Assembly: GCA_002102555.1 (NCBI GenBank) | Contig: MCFL01000099.1 | Location: 18,895 to 82,894, forward strand | DNA length: 64,000 nucleotides | Source of the DNA: Catenaria anguillulae PL171 | Taxonomy: Eukaryota; Blastocladiomycota; Blastocladiomycetes; Blastocladiales; Catenariaceae | Direction of reading: 5' to 3' | Part shown: piece by piece, positions 1 to 10,600 of the stretch | Layout: every line of letters begins with the position of its first letter | How positions within the stretch are numbered: position 1 is the stretch's first letter | The notes under the pieces: model-generated | Told to the model about the DNA's origin: nothing | Seen by the model: the letters and a program-made list of their open reading frames with translations, nothing else | The model's database searches: none | Made by a program: the position numbers and the translations under genes

Positions 1-355
1 TCCGTCTGTCCTCGGCAAGCTTCCCGTCGAGAAGCGCAACGTACGACATCTTGGCTCTTGTCACAATTTTTTGTCATTCTCGTCCCACGCTAACACACTG
101 GGAATTGCGCTCTCACTCGTTTAGAACCTCGCCGGCATTCTTGACGCATACTTCAAGCGCCATGGCTTCCATCTCAACATCAATGTGCTCAACCGTGAAA
201 CGCTCGAGGACGCCATGGTGAATCCCGACAATTACCCCAACTTGACGATTCGCGTGTCGGGCTATGCCGTCAATTTCATTCGGTTGACGCCCGCGCAACA
301 GCGCGAGGTAATCACGCGCACGTTCCACAAGGCGTTGGCGTCGAGTAATCATTGA
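1..355 (+). CDS. Pyruvate formate-lyase, C-terminal end (partial)
   Basis: This is the 3' end of a formate C-acetyltransferase, which splits pyruvate and CoA into acetyl-CoA and formate by a glycyl-radical mechanism. Two exons are visible, 1-40 and 125-355, separated by an 84-nt GTACG...TTTAG intron in phase 0. The last exon encodes 76 residues. It contains the glycyl-radical segment RVSGYAV, in which the Gly carries the radical, and the PFL C-terminal pattern ITRTFH. NLAG...LDAYF followed by [15 protein letters not shown] matches the family closely. The rest of the gene lies left of the window. The activating enzyme follows 1.5 kb downstream on the same strand, so the pair probably forms one functional unit. 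Bacterial PFL has no introns, so this copy is established in a eukaryotic genome. Identification is secure. Confidence 0.93.
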
Positions 356-704
356 ATGGTGTTTACGCGTGAAGAAGGAGTAGGTATGTGACGTAAAGTG
401 TCGTTGACATGCTGTCGGCCGTTTGCATTTTATCAGTATCCCCTCACTTTGTGTCTTCTTGGCTTTGACATTCTTCGAACTGGAAGTTTTATGGATGCGT
501 GTGTATCATCCCTTGCTCACATCGCCCGCACACAGCAGCAGCAAAGAGAGTGCATGCTCAGAAGGCACTTTGCCTTTTCAATTCCTGAGCTCGGCAGCCC
601 CATGACGTATGCCTTCAACTATTGACACTCAGCCCATTGACTCGAATCCACACTTCATCCACACTTCAGCTATCATAGATATTAAAGATGCTTGTGTTCG
701 AGCT

Positions 705-1535
705 TATAGAATGTGCAAAAACATTTACACGACTCTCGATCCACACAAATGACAAAAAGCGTACCATGATGTCTCCAGGCAGCCTTGGCTCCGATGGCGA
801 TACCTACTGTTGGGTCGGCCTGAGCCATTGTTGGTACTCGTGCCTGGGGGAAGCGCAGAATCACATCATGTCCCACGATTAGCCAAAGAGTGTTTCCAGA
901 AGTCAATACCGCCAACCAGTAAACGTCTATCCGCTGATTTGGCCACGTCCCCAGCGGTCCAGCCGCGAGCAAGTGGGTGGGGGCGTGCCAGGGAGCTCTT
1001 TTCAGAGGGCCAGTACGTAGCAAGCAAATGCATACGTACCAGGATTGGTGAATGACAAAGATCTTGCGGGAACAATTCGACGACGTACACACTGCTCGGG
1101 TTGAACCTGGGTGTTATTCAGTGGGAAACGCAGCTGTCCGCGGTGACCCACGTTAGCCAACAGATCGCATCCGGGCCCGTGGGCCAACCCGTCAACCAGT
1201 ACGCTGAAACTCCCAGGCAAACGTACCAATGGAGAATGATCAAGTAAGAACACGAGGACGAGCTGGGATGAAGCATGAAGGATGAGAGTCTGTGGGCAAA
1301 CGCAATCCGGGGTGACCCACGATGAGCCAACTTGGTGACGTCCAGACCCAGTCCATTTGGGTTTCCACAAGCTTGATGAGGCTAGTACAACATACACTCA
1401 AAGGTGGTGTTGTTTCGCTCTTGCACGCGGTCACGATAATGATTGGACTCGTAGAGAGGCAAGCAGATCAAGTTGGATCAACGCCGAGTCGACTGGATTG
1501 GGCGTGAACGGGAAACAATCTGTGCAGACACGATT
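705..1535 (-). repeat. Dispersed cassette repeat, copy 1
   Basis: On the minus strand this stretch aligns, with many substitutions and small indels, to 41195-42045 on the plus strand. It contains three cassettes. Each has a conserved block of the form TTGGCTnA-TCGTGGG, then an acceptor-like TTTCCCACAG or a variant, then exon-like sequence (1289-1227, 1118-1040, 843-765), then GTACG. The acceptor AG is kept in cassettes one and three; cassette two reads CACTG. Short open frames exist, but no frame is kept consistently between the copies. It fills most of the space between PFL and its activase. Its nature is unknown: a degraded mobile element, a decayed gene with reiterated exons, or a non-coding RNA are all possible. 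Ends are approximate. Confidence 0.7.
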
Positions 1536-1904
1536 GGTTGGGAATGACCCTTGCTTCGCTTGCACATAGAGTGTAGCGTCAGTCTCACTGTTGAGGATGG
1601 AAATGCTCAGTTTGAAGCTCCTGTCGGTGACCGGCGAGCTTCGAAGAAAACCTTGTTCGCAAACCATATCGCGCTGCGCCCCGTGCACAAGGTTGCTGCT
1701 GCTCCGCCTCGTGCCCAAATGCAGATCATGCCCACCTTCACAATCAAGACTGAACGAGTACAAAATGCCAACTCTGCCTCCTTGAGCTGGGTCACTTCCA
1801 TGCAACCAGCAAGCAAACACACACGACTTAGCTATGCGATAGCCAAAGAATTGAAAAAGCAAAGACCAACACACTTTCATCACCCACCAACCCCATCCAA
1901 CGTC

Positions 1905-3085
1905 ATGTGTGACCGCAAACCCGTTGGCGATATTGAAGACATTTCGCTCGTGCGCCGTTTCTTTGACGCCGTATCGCACTCGATGGGCAACCTCTCTCGC
2001 GACGCCAGCCACGACGACCTTGCGAGCCAGGCCCACCACGTGTTTGACCCGTCGAGTCTGTCCGAAGAGGAGCTTCTCGAGTTCAAGGGATATGTCCATT
2101 CGGTTGAATCGCTCGCGTGCCTTGAGGGACCAGGCAACCGGTTCTTGGCATTTTGGTCCGGATGCAAAGCACGGTGTACCTATTGTTCAAATCCCGACAC
2201 ATGGGAAATTACGGCCGGAAAGGAGACGAAAGTGGGCGAGTTGGTCGAAAAAGTCGGGCGAATGGTGGATTTCTATCGGCCAAACGGCGGCGGCGTGACC
2301 GTGACTGGGGGCGAACCGCTTGTCCAGTACAAGTTTTTGGCAGCGTTTTTGTATGCGATTAAATCGGTATGTACGCATGCATGTGCTTGGAGCGAATGCG
2401 AGCAAGCAACGCTCATGGACTGACGACACCCACCTCCTCGCGCGCTTTGTGCAAACTCGACAGAAGTTTGGCCTTCACACGTGCATCGAGACCACGGGCC
2501 AGGGCACGCGGCGTGCCTGGGATACAGTATTGCCGCATACGGACTTGGCGCTCGTGTGCCTCAAGCACCCAACACCCGAAGGGTATCGGTTCATCACGGT
2601 CAAGAAGGATTTGGATACGGTGCTCGAGTTTTTCAAGGAGCTCGAGAGGCGCGAGATTCCGTGGTGGTGCCGCTACGTGGTACGCTTGCTTGGGTGGACA
2701 GGTATGAAGGTTTTCATGCCAAGTTGACAGATGTCGTTGGGCTTGTGTAGGTGATTCCCGAATGGACCGATAAGGATGAGGACCTGGATGCGCTGATTGA
2801 GATTTGCAAGGGGTCGCCCATGTGCAAACGGTTGGATCTGTTGCCGTATCATACGCTTGGCGTTAACAAGGTTTGTTTTTGTTTCTTTTTTTGTGCCCCT
2901 CTCATGCTGAGGTGCAACCATCCCTCACTGGTCCTGCTGTCTCTCCACAGTGGGAGGAAATGAACCTCGAGTACCCAATGAAGGACATGCAGCCCCCGAC
3001 AAAGGAGCGCATGCAATACGTTGCCAAGCGGCTCCGTGACGGTTTTGTGGGCACAGATATCATTGTAACCGGCGACGACCAGTGA
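1905..3085 (+). CDS. Pyruvate formate-lyase activating enzyme (radical SAM)
   Basis: This radical-SAM enzyme installs the glycyl radical on PFL. The model has four exons, 1905-2366, 2464-2679, 2751-2870 and 2951-3085, all joined in phase 0, giving 310 aa. The 4Fe-4S/SAM motif CX3CX2C is at Cys87, Cys91 and Cys94 (GCKARCTYCSNPDTW). It is followed by the SAM-binding GGGVTVTGGEPL, then HTCIETTG, the family-typical RYVVIPEWTD, and LLPYHTLG. The first ATG of the conserved part is at 1905. The frame stays open upstream with an ATG at 1719, which would add a 62-residue Ser/Thr- and basic-rich extension that could be an organellar targeting peptide; I prefer 1905 because bacterial activases have only a short N-terminus. 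The gene lies on the same strand as PFL. Confidence 0.93.
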
Positions 3086-3206
3086 GTAAGCATTACTTGT
3101 TTTAGTGTTGTTATCGTTATTCCCCAACTTCCATAAAGCAGTAAACTCGTTGTTCCAGCTGAAAACATGCCTTTATACCACTTCATCATGAGCATCCAAC
3201 ACAAAC

Positions 3207-5264
3207 TCACGCCTTTGGCACAATTGTCTCCAACCTCCCCAACCCATCCTCGGCATGCACCTCCCTAATGTGCTGCACAAATCCGCGCAACTCCTTGAAC
3301 GGCCGATTGCAGCACAAGTACACCTCGTGGTCATCGGTGTCAAACAAATGCGTGGCAACATCCACGGGCGAGTCAAACTGCCGACGGCAAATATGACACT
3401 CATTGTCCTCATACATGGGCCACAAGTACTTTGGCACCTTGAGCATGTCCATGGAGCGCTCGGCGCCGTGCGGCATGAGCCGCAAGCCCGTTTGTGGGCA
3501 CCTGGGCCACGTGTAATCGGTCAAGTAGACTTCGACATCGTACGCGCGATCGCGCGGCCGCTTGCTTGCTGCCGCCTGCCTGCGTTTGGCCGCAATGTAG
3601 TCTTGGATGCGGCGTACAAACACTGGGTCCAGGTCCATGGCGTCTGCCGCTCGGGGAATAGCCACGGCAAGATCTTCAACGTCCAACACGCTCGTCTTGG
3701 TGCACGTCTCCAAAGCCGCCTCCCACAACCGGTGCATGTGGTTGGCGTGCTTTTGCTCAGCATCGGGCTGGGGCATCTCGCCCATGGGTTGGTCGTCGGG
3801 GTCGGGTGGGAATCCATGCTCGACACGAGCGAGGCGGCGCTGGTGCCGGCGCAAGTCGCGTTCCATCCAATTGCGCGTGCGGTGGATTTCGGCCAAGTTT
3901 GCGCGAATGGTTGCAAGATGTGTGGCGGATTCGAGCACAGACGTAGTAACCTTGCGCAAGGCGTTGGCCAAGGTGCCTTGGTGGATGGCAGCACGGAGGG
4001 CGTAAGGCTGGAGGGCATCCATGGTCGGGAGGACCAGGACAACCAGGATTGCCAAGTCGATGTCGGCCTGGGTGGGTGGCGGAAGTGCAGGTTCGGGCTC
4101 GCGTTGGGGAATAGGCTGTGGCATTGCATCCACTGGTTGGGCCGCTCGGACTTGCGGCGGCACCGGGGCAGGCGCAGCGGGGGGCACGGCTACACCAGGC
4201 GCATGCACCAACCTGCCTACATCCCCACCGGCAGCCGCCAACGGATCCGGCGGAATATCAAACAGCTCGCACCCACACCCGGGCTGGCCGTGCTGCATCG
4301 CCTCGGTGGGCTCCAAACTCTTGTACCGCTCGCCGCACCGGTAACAAAACCCAACCCCGCACGCACACTTGATAAAGTTACACCCATCCTTCCTGTCGAC
4401 CAGTGCCGCACACCCAGGACACCGTTTCCACTGCAACACATGGCCCATGCGCAGCACGGCGAAATCCTCTGGGTGGTGTTTTGCCTCTTCGGGTAGCGCT
4501 GCATATTCGGTACATGTCATGGGTTTGTGCGAGGGAAGGCGGCACCGCAAGCACGCGAATTCTCGGCAGAACAGGCATTGGACGCGGAGTTCGGGCAGGT
4601 CTGGCGCGCCCGGTGCATTGGACGAGGTGGGTTGAATTCGGGCTTGTTCAAGCATCCGGTCAGAGGCGTAAATGATGGCCGAGCAGTTTGGCGTGGGGCA
4701 TGGCTGGGCGAGGTGTTGCACTTGGACAACGTGGCGGTCGCGGTAAGCGGCGCGGTGATCGGCCGTGAGTCCGGGAAGCGCACGGGCGAGCGAGTCGAGC
4801 AGGTCTGGGGACAGAGTTGCGGGACACGCGGCGTTGGCGCAGGTGGTGGGGAAGGCCAGTGTGCGGTCCGTGAGTGTGGCGAGGATCCAGGACGTGAGGC
4901 ACGTTGGGCAATACGGGTGGTTGCATGAAGGGAAAGAGACGGCTGTCTGGACACTGGGCGCCCCCGAGTCTGGAGCTGCTTGCTGGGCCTTGCTCTTGCC
5001 CTTGCCGCCCTTGGGTGCGGAACGAGTCGGGCGCAGCAGGTCGTCCATGCATACGGTGCACGGTACGGTGCCATTGTCCTTGAGCGTGAGGTTGGCCAGC
5101 TTGCGAGCCGTGCCGTCCGCACTTGCATCTTGCTGATGATCTTGGTTGGCGGCATCTCCACGACCGCCACGACCACGGCGGCCGCGCGGTCGATGGCGCC
5201 GTTTCTTTTTGTTGCCGGTATCGGAATTGACTTGCTCCATTGCTGTGACTTGCTTCAAGTGCAT
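3207..5264 (-). CDS. RBR-type E3 ubiquitin ligase with C-terminal zinc fingers
   Basis: A single-exon ORF of 685 aa. It has a basic, Gly/Arg-rich N-terminus and RING1 starting at Cys69/Cys72 (CTVCMDDL, later CNHPYCPTCL). The in-between-RING region follows (CPTPNCSAIIY, CLFCREFACLRC). The Rcat/RING2 domain reads CPGC...DGCNFIKCACG...FCYRC. The Cys of DGCNF occupies the catalytic position that takes ubiquitin as a thioester in this family. The tail contains two C2H2-like patterns (CHIC...H...H and CC...H....H), which is unusual for RBR ligases. An alternative in-frame start, MEQVNSD, lies 24 nt downstream. Probably cytosolic or nuclear. It converges with the activase gene (121 nt between stops). 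The substrate cannot be inferred. Confidence 0.9.
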   Translation of the reverse strand: MHLKQVTAMEQVNSDTGNKKKRRHRPRGRRGRGGRGDAANQDHQQDASADGTARKLANLTLKDNGTVPCTVCMDDLLRPTRSAPKGGKGKSKAQQAAPDSGAPSVQTAVSFPSCNHPYCPTCLTSWILATLTDRTLAFPTTCANAACPATLSPDLLDSLARALPGLTADHRAAYRDRHVVQVQHLAQPCPTPNCSAIIYASDRMLEQARIQPTSSNAPGAPDLPELRVQCLFCREFACLRCRLPSHKPMTCTEYAALPEEAKHHPEDFAVLRMGHVLQWKRCPGCAALVDRKDGCNFIKCACGVGFCYRCGERYKSLEPTEAMQHGQPGCGCELFDIPPDPLAAAGGDVGRLVHAPGVAVPPAAPAPVPPQVRAAQPVDAMPQPIPQREPEPALPPPTQADIDLAILVVLVLPTMDALQPYALRAAIHQGTLANALRKVTTSVLESATHLATIRANLAEIHRTRNWMERDLRRHQRRLARVEHGFPPDPDDQPMGEMPQPDAEQKHANHMHRLWEAALETCTKTSVLDVEDLAVAIPRAADAMDLDPVFVRRIQDYIAAKRRQAAASKRPRDRAYDVEVYLTDYTWPRCPQTGLRLMPHGAERSMDMLKVPKYLWPMYEDNECHICRRQFDSPVDVATHLFDTDDHEVYLCCNRPFKELRGFVQHIREVHAEDGLGRLETIVPKA

Positions 5265-5433
5265 CCCATGCCATGCCAGGATTCATTCCTGCATATCTCT
5301 GCTGATTGTGCTTCGAATTCGGAAGCTGATGACGAGTTTGCACGAGAACCAAAAGGACCAAAAGGACTCAATGTGGAAGTATTGTGTATTTATGTGGAAA
5401 GACAATGACAACAACAAACCAACAGCCCCAACA

Positions 5434-7230
5434 TCACCCCTCGCCCTCGACCTTGTCCCCTCTACTCCCAGCACTTGCCCCCGCGCCGATGGCCGCCACC
5501 CACCGCCTCACCCTCTGCAACTCGTCAACCCACCCTTTTGCATCTGCCTGACAACACTCGAGATAATACGTCCTGCCCGGCGTATGCACAAAGAAATGCT
5601 TACTTCCCTTTTGCTCGGGCACGGTGCGCATCGACCACGGAATCTCACCCTTGACTACCTTCTTGTCGGCATCAATGTAGATCAGCCGCGGGGTATCGGT
5701 GAGCACCAAAAACCGCTTCTTTGAAAACAAGCCCTTGCGCTTGTGCACAAACCCGGATCGAAGAATCACTTCATTGTCGTTGCCCAAGTAGGCGTGCCAG
5801 GGGCCGAGTCTTTGCGCAGCAAGCGCCGCCGCGCGCGTGGCCGGGTCGACAAGTGGCGGAGGCAGCATGGCCGATGACGGCAGCGTGTCAGAACTTGCGT
5901 TTGCCCCGGCCGAAGTCGAAGCCGAGTCGGCGGCGGACGACGACCCAATCCGCGGCCGGGCCGCCATGCGCGCAGCTACGTTGCCCGGTCCAAGCGACAG
6001 CATGGCCATTTCCGGATCGAGCGCATCGGCCTCGAGCGAGCTGGCTGCAGATGTCAACGATCCAGCGGCGCCGTGCCCGCCCATGGAGCTCGACATCTGA
6101 CTCGAGTGCAGCCCGTCACCGCTGCCGACCGCAGGTAAATAGGGCACGAGCTTTGGAGGGGTTTGTTTCCACACGTCGTCCCAGGAAAACCCGGCAAAGA
6201 ATGCGTGCTGCTTGATGTCGCGCATCGAGATGCGCCGCGTTGGATCGAGCACCAAAATGCGTTCAATGAGGTCTTGTGCGATTTCGGGAAACCCGTCCGG
6301 GAACGAATACTCGAGCTTTGTGATCTTTTGAAACGTCTGGTACTCGTTGGCGCCCTTGAAAGGCGGCCGGCCTGCAAGCAGTTGGTACAAGATGCATCCA
6401 ATGGCCCAAATGTCGGATGCAGGCACTGCCGGTTGGTCGTTGAGCAGTTCAGGCGACACGTACTCGGCTGTGCCGACAAACGAGCGGGCAGATGTGGCCG
6501 TGTGCGGGCCCGGCGCAGGTGGTGGAGGCGGTGGAATGGCAGGGGTGGTTGGGTCGGGTGGCGATGTGATTTTGGCGGATCCGAAATCGGCTAGCTTGAC
6601 GTGCATGGAGGACGAGAGCAGAATGTTTTCAGGCTTGAGGTCGCGGTGCAACACGCCACGCGAGTGCAAGTGATCAATGGCTACAATGACCTCGGCAATG
6701 TAAAAGCGAGCCGCGGGCACATCAAACGCGCCGAGTTTGCGAATGTAGGAGAGCAGCTCACCCTTTTCTGCGAGTTCAAGCACGAAATACAGTGATGCGG
6801 CGTCCTGGAACGTGTAGTAGAGACGAATGACGAGTGGGTGCCGGATGGCGTGCAGCACCGTCTTTTCGACATTGACATACTTGACCTTCTTTTCCTTGAC
6901 AATGTGGCGCTTGTCGAGGATTTTCACGGCGTAGAGCTTTTGGGTGTGCTTGTCGCGGGCACGTACGACGGTCGAGTAGGAGCCTTCGCCGACCGAGGAA
7001 AGAAAGTCAAAGTCTTGCGGCCCGCGTTTGCGGGATGGGGACGAATCAACCGAGGCCGAGGCGGAGGTCGAAACGGATGTTGACGAAGCAGATGCAGATG
7101 CAGGTGCGAAGGTTGTAGAGGACGGGTTATGTTCTGGTGGTGGCGGAGTGGGAGCAGCAAGGTCAGGATTGCTGGTTGAGGTTGCTGGCGTGGATGCAAT
7201 TGCCGAGTTGGCGGCGTCAGGATCCGTCAT
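5434..7230 (-). CDS. PDK1-like (3-phosphoinositide-dependent) protein kinase with PH domain
   Basis: An intronless ORF of 598 aa starting at the ATG at 7230. The reading frame continues upstream to a TTG at 7308, but no ATG occurs there. After a 70-residue Ser/Thr/Pro-rich head, the AGC-type kinase domain runs from about residue 74 (GEGSYSTVV, AVKILDKRH, HRDLKPENILL, DFGSAK, GTAEYVSPELL, SDIWAIGCILYQLLAG). An Ala/Ser-rich linker follows. Near residues 490-590 is a PH domain (SGFVHKRKGLFSKKRFLVLT...YYLEC...WVDELQ). Kinase plus C-terminal PH is the PDK1 layout. Family members phosphorylate the activation loop of other AGC kinases (Akt, S6K, Ypk). It is transcribed divergently from the GRASP gene. 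Confidence 0.92.
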   Translation of the reverse strand: MTDPDAANSAIASTPATSTSNPDLAAPTPPPPEHNPSSTTFAPASASASSTSVSTSASASVDSSPSRKRGPQDFDFLSSVGEGSYSTVVRARDKHTQKLYAVKILDKRHIVKEKKVKYVNVEKTVLHAIRHPLVIRLYYTFQDAASLYFVLELAEKGELLSYIRKLGAFDVPAARFYIAEVIVAIDHLHSRGVLHRDLKPENILLSSSMHVKLADFGSAKITSPPDPTTPAIPPPPPPAPGPHTATSARSFVGTAEYVSPELLNDQPAVPASDIWAIGCILYQLLAGRPPFKGANEYQTFQKITKLEYSFPDGFPEIAQDLIERILVLDPTRRISMRDIKQHAFFAGFSWDDVWKQTPPKLVPYLPAVGSGDGLHSSQMSSSMGGHGAAGSLTSAASSLEADALDPEMAMLSLGPGNVAARMAARPRIGSSSAADSASTSAGANASSDTLPSSAMLPPPLVDPATRAAALAAQRLGPWHAYLGNDNEVILRSGFVHKRKGLFSKKRFLVLTDTPRLIYIDADKKVVKGEIPWSMRTVPEQKGSKHFFVHTPGRTYYLECCQADAKGWVDELQRVRRWVAAIGAGASAGSRGDKVEGEG

Positions 7231-7680
7231 TGTATCGAGATTGCTTTTCAGGGTTGGAGGGTTAGGGGAGGGTGAGGTGGTCGCGTCCAGCGCAAGCTGG
7301 GGTGGCAAGTCGGTACGACAGAAGCACCGCCTAAGCGGGGCTCGTTGAAACTGCGATGGCGAGTCGAATGGCGCCCAACAGTGCTATTGCCTTGGGTGGG
7401 TACATATGGTGGAATGGGATTTGGATCATGGATTCATTCTCGTCATGCATAGATGCATATGGCCCCATGTCACGTGCACACGGTGACACGCTGGACACGC
7501 TGGCCGTCCATCGACACGACACGGTCGCCGTGTGTCGCCGCGGGTCGCCGCCGTGAAGTTGCCGCCCACTCGAGTTGGCAAGAGCACCGCGAGGCAGAGA
7601 CAGTCTCCACGCTTAACACTTAGTATCATTACATAACGTATGAATTAGCATTCACCCAACGCAGTGATCCACACGAAATC
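7231..7680. promoter_or_regulatory. Shared divergent upstream region (PDK1-like / GRASP)
   Basis: This 450-bp gap separates two genes transcribed away from each other, so it must hold both promoters. The one recognisable element is a palindromic CACGTG E-box at 7471-7476. I see no clear TATA box close to either start, and no RNA gene. The E-box assignment is by eye only. Confidence 0.4.
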
Positions 7681-10600
7681 ATGGGCAACTCGCAATCGCA
7701 GGGCGGCCCCGACGCCTCCATCGACCCGCTGCGCAAGGGCTTCCACGTGCTCAAGGTCCGCGACCACTCGCCCGCCTTCCACGCCGGCCTGCTCTCCTAC
7801 TTCCACTTCATTGTCGCCGTCAACGGCCAGTCGCTCGACCACGACGCCTCTCTCTTCCCGGCAACCATCAAGGCCTCCATCGACCAGCCCGTCCTGCTCA
7901 CCGTCTACTCGGCGCGCTCAAACGACTACTCGGAGCTCTCCATCACCCCGCAGTGGTGGACCGACAACCAGCAGGACGGCCTCATTGGGTGCTCGATCCG
8001 CTACTGCGACTACCAGGGGGCGCTCGCCCATGTGTGGCACGTTGTCGAGGTGCTGCCCAACTCGCCCGCCCAGCAAGCTGGCCTCGTGGTCGATTCAGAC
8101 TACATTGTCGGCACCCCTGAGATTGTCCTGCGAGAGCAGCAAGACTTGTACGCGCTCATTGCCGCGCGCGGGAATGAGGGCAAGCCCCTCAGGCTCTTTG
8201 TGTACAGCACGGTTCAGCGCGCCGTGCGGGATGTCACCTTGTGTCCGCGCAAGGATTGGGGTGGCGAAGGCTTGATTGGCGCCGAGCTTGGTTCGTTGCC
8301 GATTCTCTCTAGTAGCATGACATTTCAGCACGCTAATCTTTGAATCATGTCCATAGGTTATGGCGCTCTGCACAAGATTCCAGTCGATAGCGACAGCCAG
8401 TACGAAGACACGGACGATGAAGCGGCTCACCCGTCCCACACACACCCTCCCGCAGCTGTTGTGCCGCCACCCACCCAGGCGGCAGCTGCGTCGTCTCCCA
8501 TCCACACATCGCCAACTGTCATGTACCAGCCGTCGGGTGCCGCTCCTTCGGCTACCACGGCTACCGGCGAACCTGCGGATGCTTCATTCACTGTCATGGG
8601 TCAAGTCCCTTCCTTTGGTGCGCCTGCTCACTCAAAGTACGCACGTACGTTGGCGACCAACCTGCCTCTCGGCCCGCAAGAGATCCGGCCGGCGACCGAG
8701 TTTGCCACCATGGCCGCACCACCCACAGACGCGCTGCTGGCGGCCAAACGCGCCAGTGTGGATCATGGCCAGCATGTGCACACTTCTTCTGCTCATGTGC
8801 ACGGGCCCGGGTGTGACCATGGACATGATCACGGTCACCACCATCATGTGCCACCGCCGCAGCCACAGCCGCAGCAACAACAACAACAACAACAATTCGG
8901 GCCGGGGCACGTTCATGGACCACAGTGCGACCACGGGCATGATCATGACCATGATCACCAAGACCATGCGCAGCACGATCATGTAAAACACCAACATCCG
9001 TCCACATCGGGTTCCCCTTCATTTGTGCCCATGACTACCACTACGACTGTGCCGCCCGCTCTTGTCACCGATCCTTCCCAACACCTTCGCCCACAGCACA
9101 CGGAGCAGCTCCATGTGCTCACGCCGCCTCCCCCGCCTGCCATGGTCCCTCCGACCCACTTTTCGCCTCCCGCATCGGCCTCTTCGACTGTTCACGACGG
9201 CGATGTGGTTCCACTCGTTGCCGCGGATCCGCCCATGCAGGAGAACAGTGCATTTGCGCCAGTTTCGCTCGGCCGGTCGCCCAGCCCGCAGCAACCCCAT
9301 GTTACACAAGAAGCGCATTATCAATCGCCAACTTTCCAGCCTCAGCAAGTGCAAGGTTACCCGACACGTTCGCCCGTTATCCAACCGCAACCGCCTGTGC
9401 CAGTGGCGCAATCGCAATCGCCAGTTACCCAACCGCAGCAGCAGGCTCAACCGCCCGTGTATCAAGCGCAGTCGCCCGTGCAACAATCTCAAGTGCAGCA
9501 ATCACCAGCATACCCGGCGCAGCAAAAGCCGCAAAGTCCATCCCCGGTCCAGCCGCCTCCAGTACAAGTCGTGAGTCCACCACCGACCGCGGTGCGATCC
9601 ACGGGATCATCCTCCGTGTCGCCAGCCACACAACCGGCTCCCGCGGTCGCTACACCTGCCCCATTTTACACAGGCACACCCGCTGCTGGTCCACAGTTCA
9701 TCTCGACCGATCCCGAGCCAGACTTGTCTGCGTTTACGTCGGCTGCCCCGTTGGATTTGTCCACGTTTGGAGGGCCGGCTCAAGCGCAGGGTCCGCCCTC
9801 TTGGATGCCCGCGGCAACGCCGCCCGTTGCAATCCCTGGATATCATTCTCCAGTGCTGCAGCAGCGTCATGCGGTTCCCAGGTCTCCATCGCCGCAGAAG
9901 CAACAGCAGCAGCAGCAGCAGCAACAACATGTGGCTCCAAAGTCGCCCTTGCAGCAGGCAGTTTCTCAATCGCCTCCGCCGCCGCAATTGACTCAAAGCC
10001 GGTCGCCGCCGCCCTCTGCTCCCGTTGCCGCGTCGCGATCGCCAGCGTTTGCCTCGCCGTCGGCACAGTCGCCGCCAATGGCGCCCATGTCTTCGCAATC
10101 CCCGCCATTTGCCTCGGTCGCGTCCAAGTCGCCGGCATTTGCCCCTGCAACCGGGTCCCCGCCAGTCCCCGCCGCTGCCCCGAGCTGGATGCCGCCTGCT
10201 GCACCGGCCATGGTGGATATGTTTGCACCGATCGACTCCATCTCCCAGCAACCAGCGACAGTGCCGAGGTCGCCCTCACCGACTCCTCCTCCCGCAGCTG
10301 CCGTCGCGCAATCGCCGCCAATTGCGCCTGCATCCGCCGCAAACCACCCCACGTCCATGTCACCTGCCTTCTCGGCAACGGCTCCTCCCACTGCGGTATC
10401 GCCTGCACATTCGGCAACTCAACCTCCGGCTGCTCGCTCGCCGTCACCTGCACCTGCTGCCGCTGCTCGGTCCGTGTCCCCTTTCACGGCACTCTTTGGC
10501 TCAGACCCATCGCCCGACACGCAGCCCGACCCTCAAGGTGGCCATTCCGACCTTTTGTCATTCATTCCACAGTCGCCGCCTCAACCCGTCGCCGCGCCCG

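Noticed and set aside
7231-7308. Longer N-terminus for the PDK1-like kinase
   Set aside because: The extra 26 codons begin with TTG and an in-frame stop lies further upstream; the first ATG is at 7230.
9607-10453. Long open frames opposite the GRASP tail
   Set aside because: They mirror the Pro/Ser/Gln-rich codons of the sense gene, carry no family motifs, and the sense frame is continuous with a recognisable GRASP domain.
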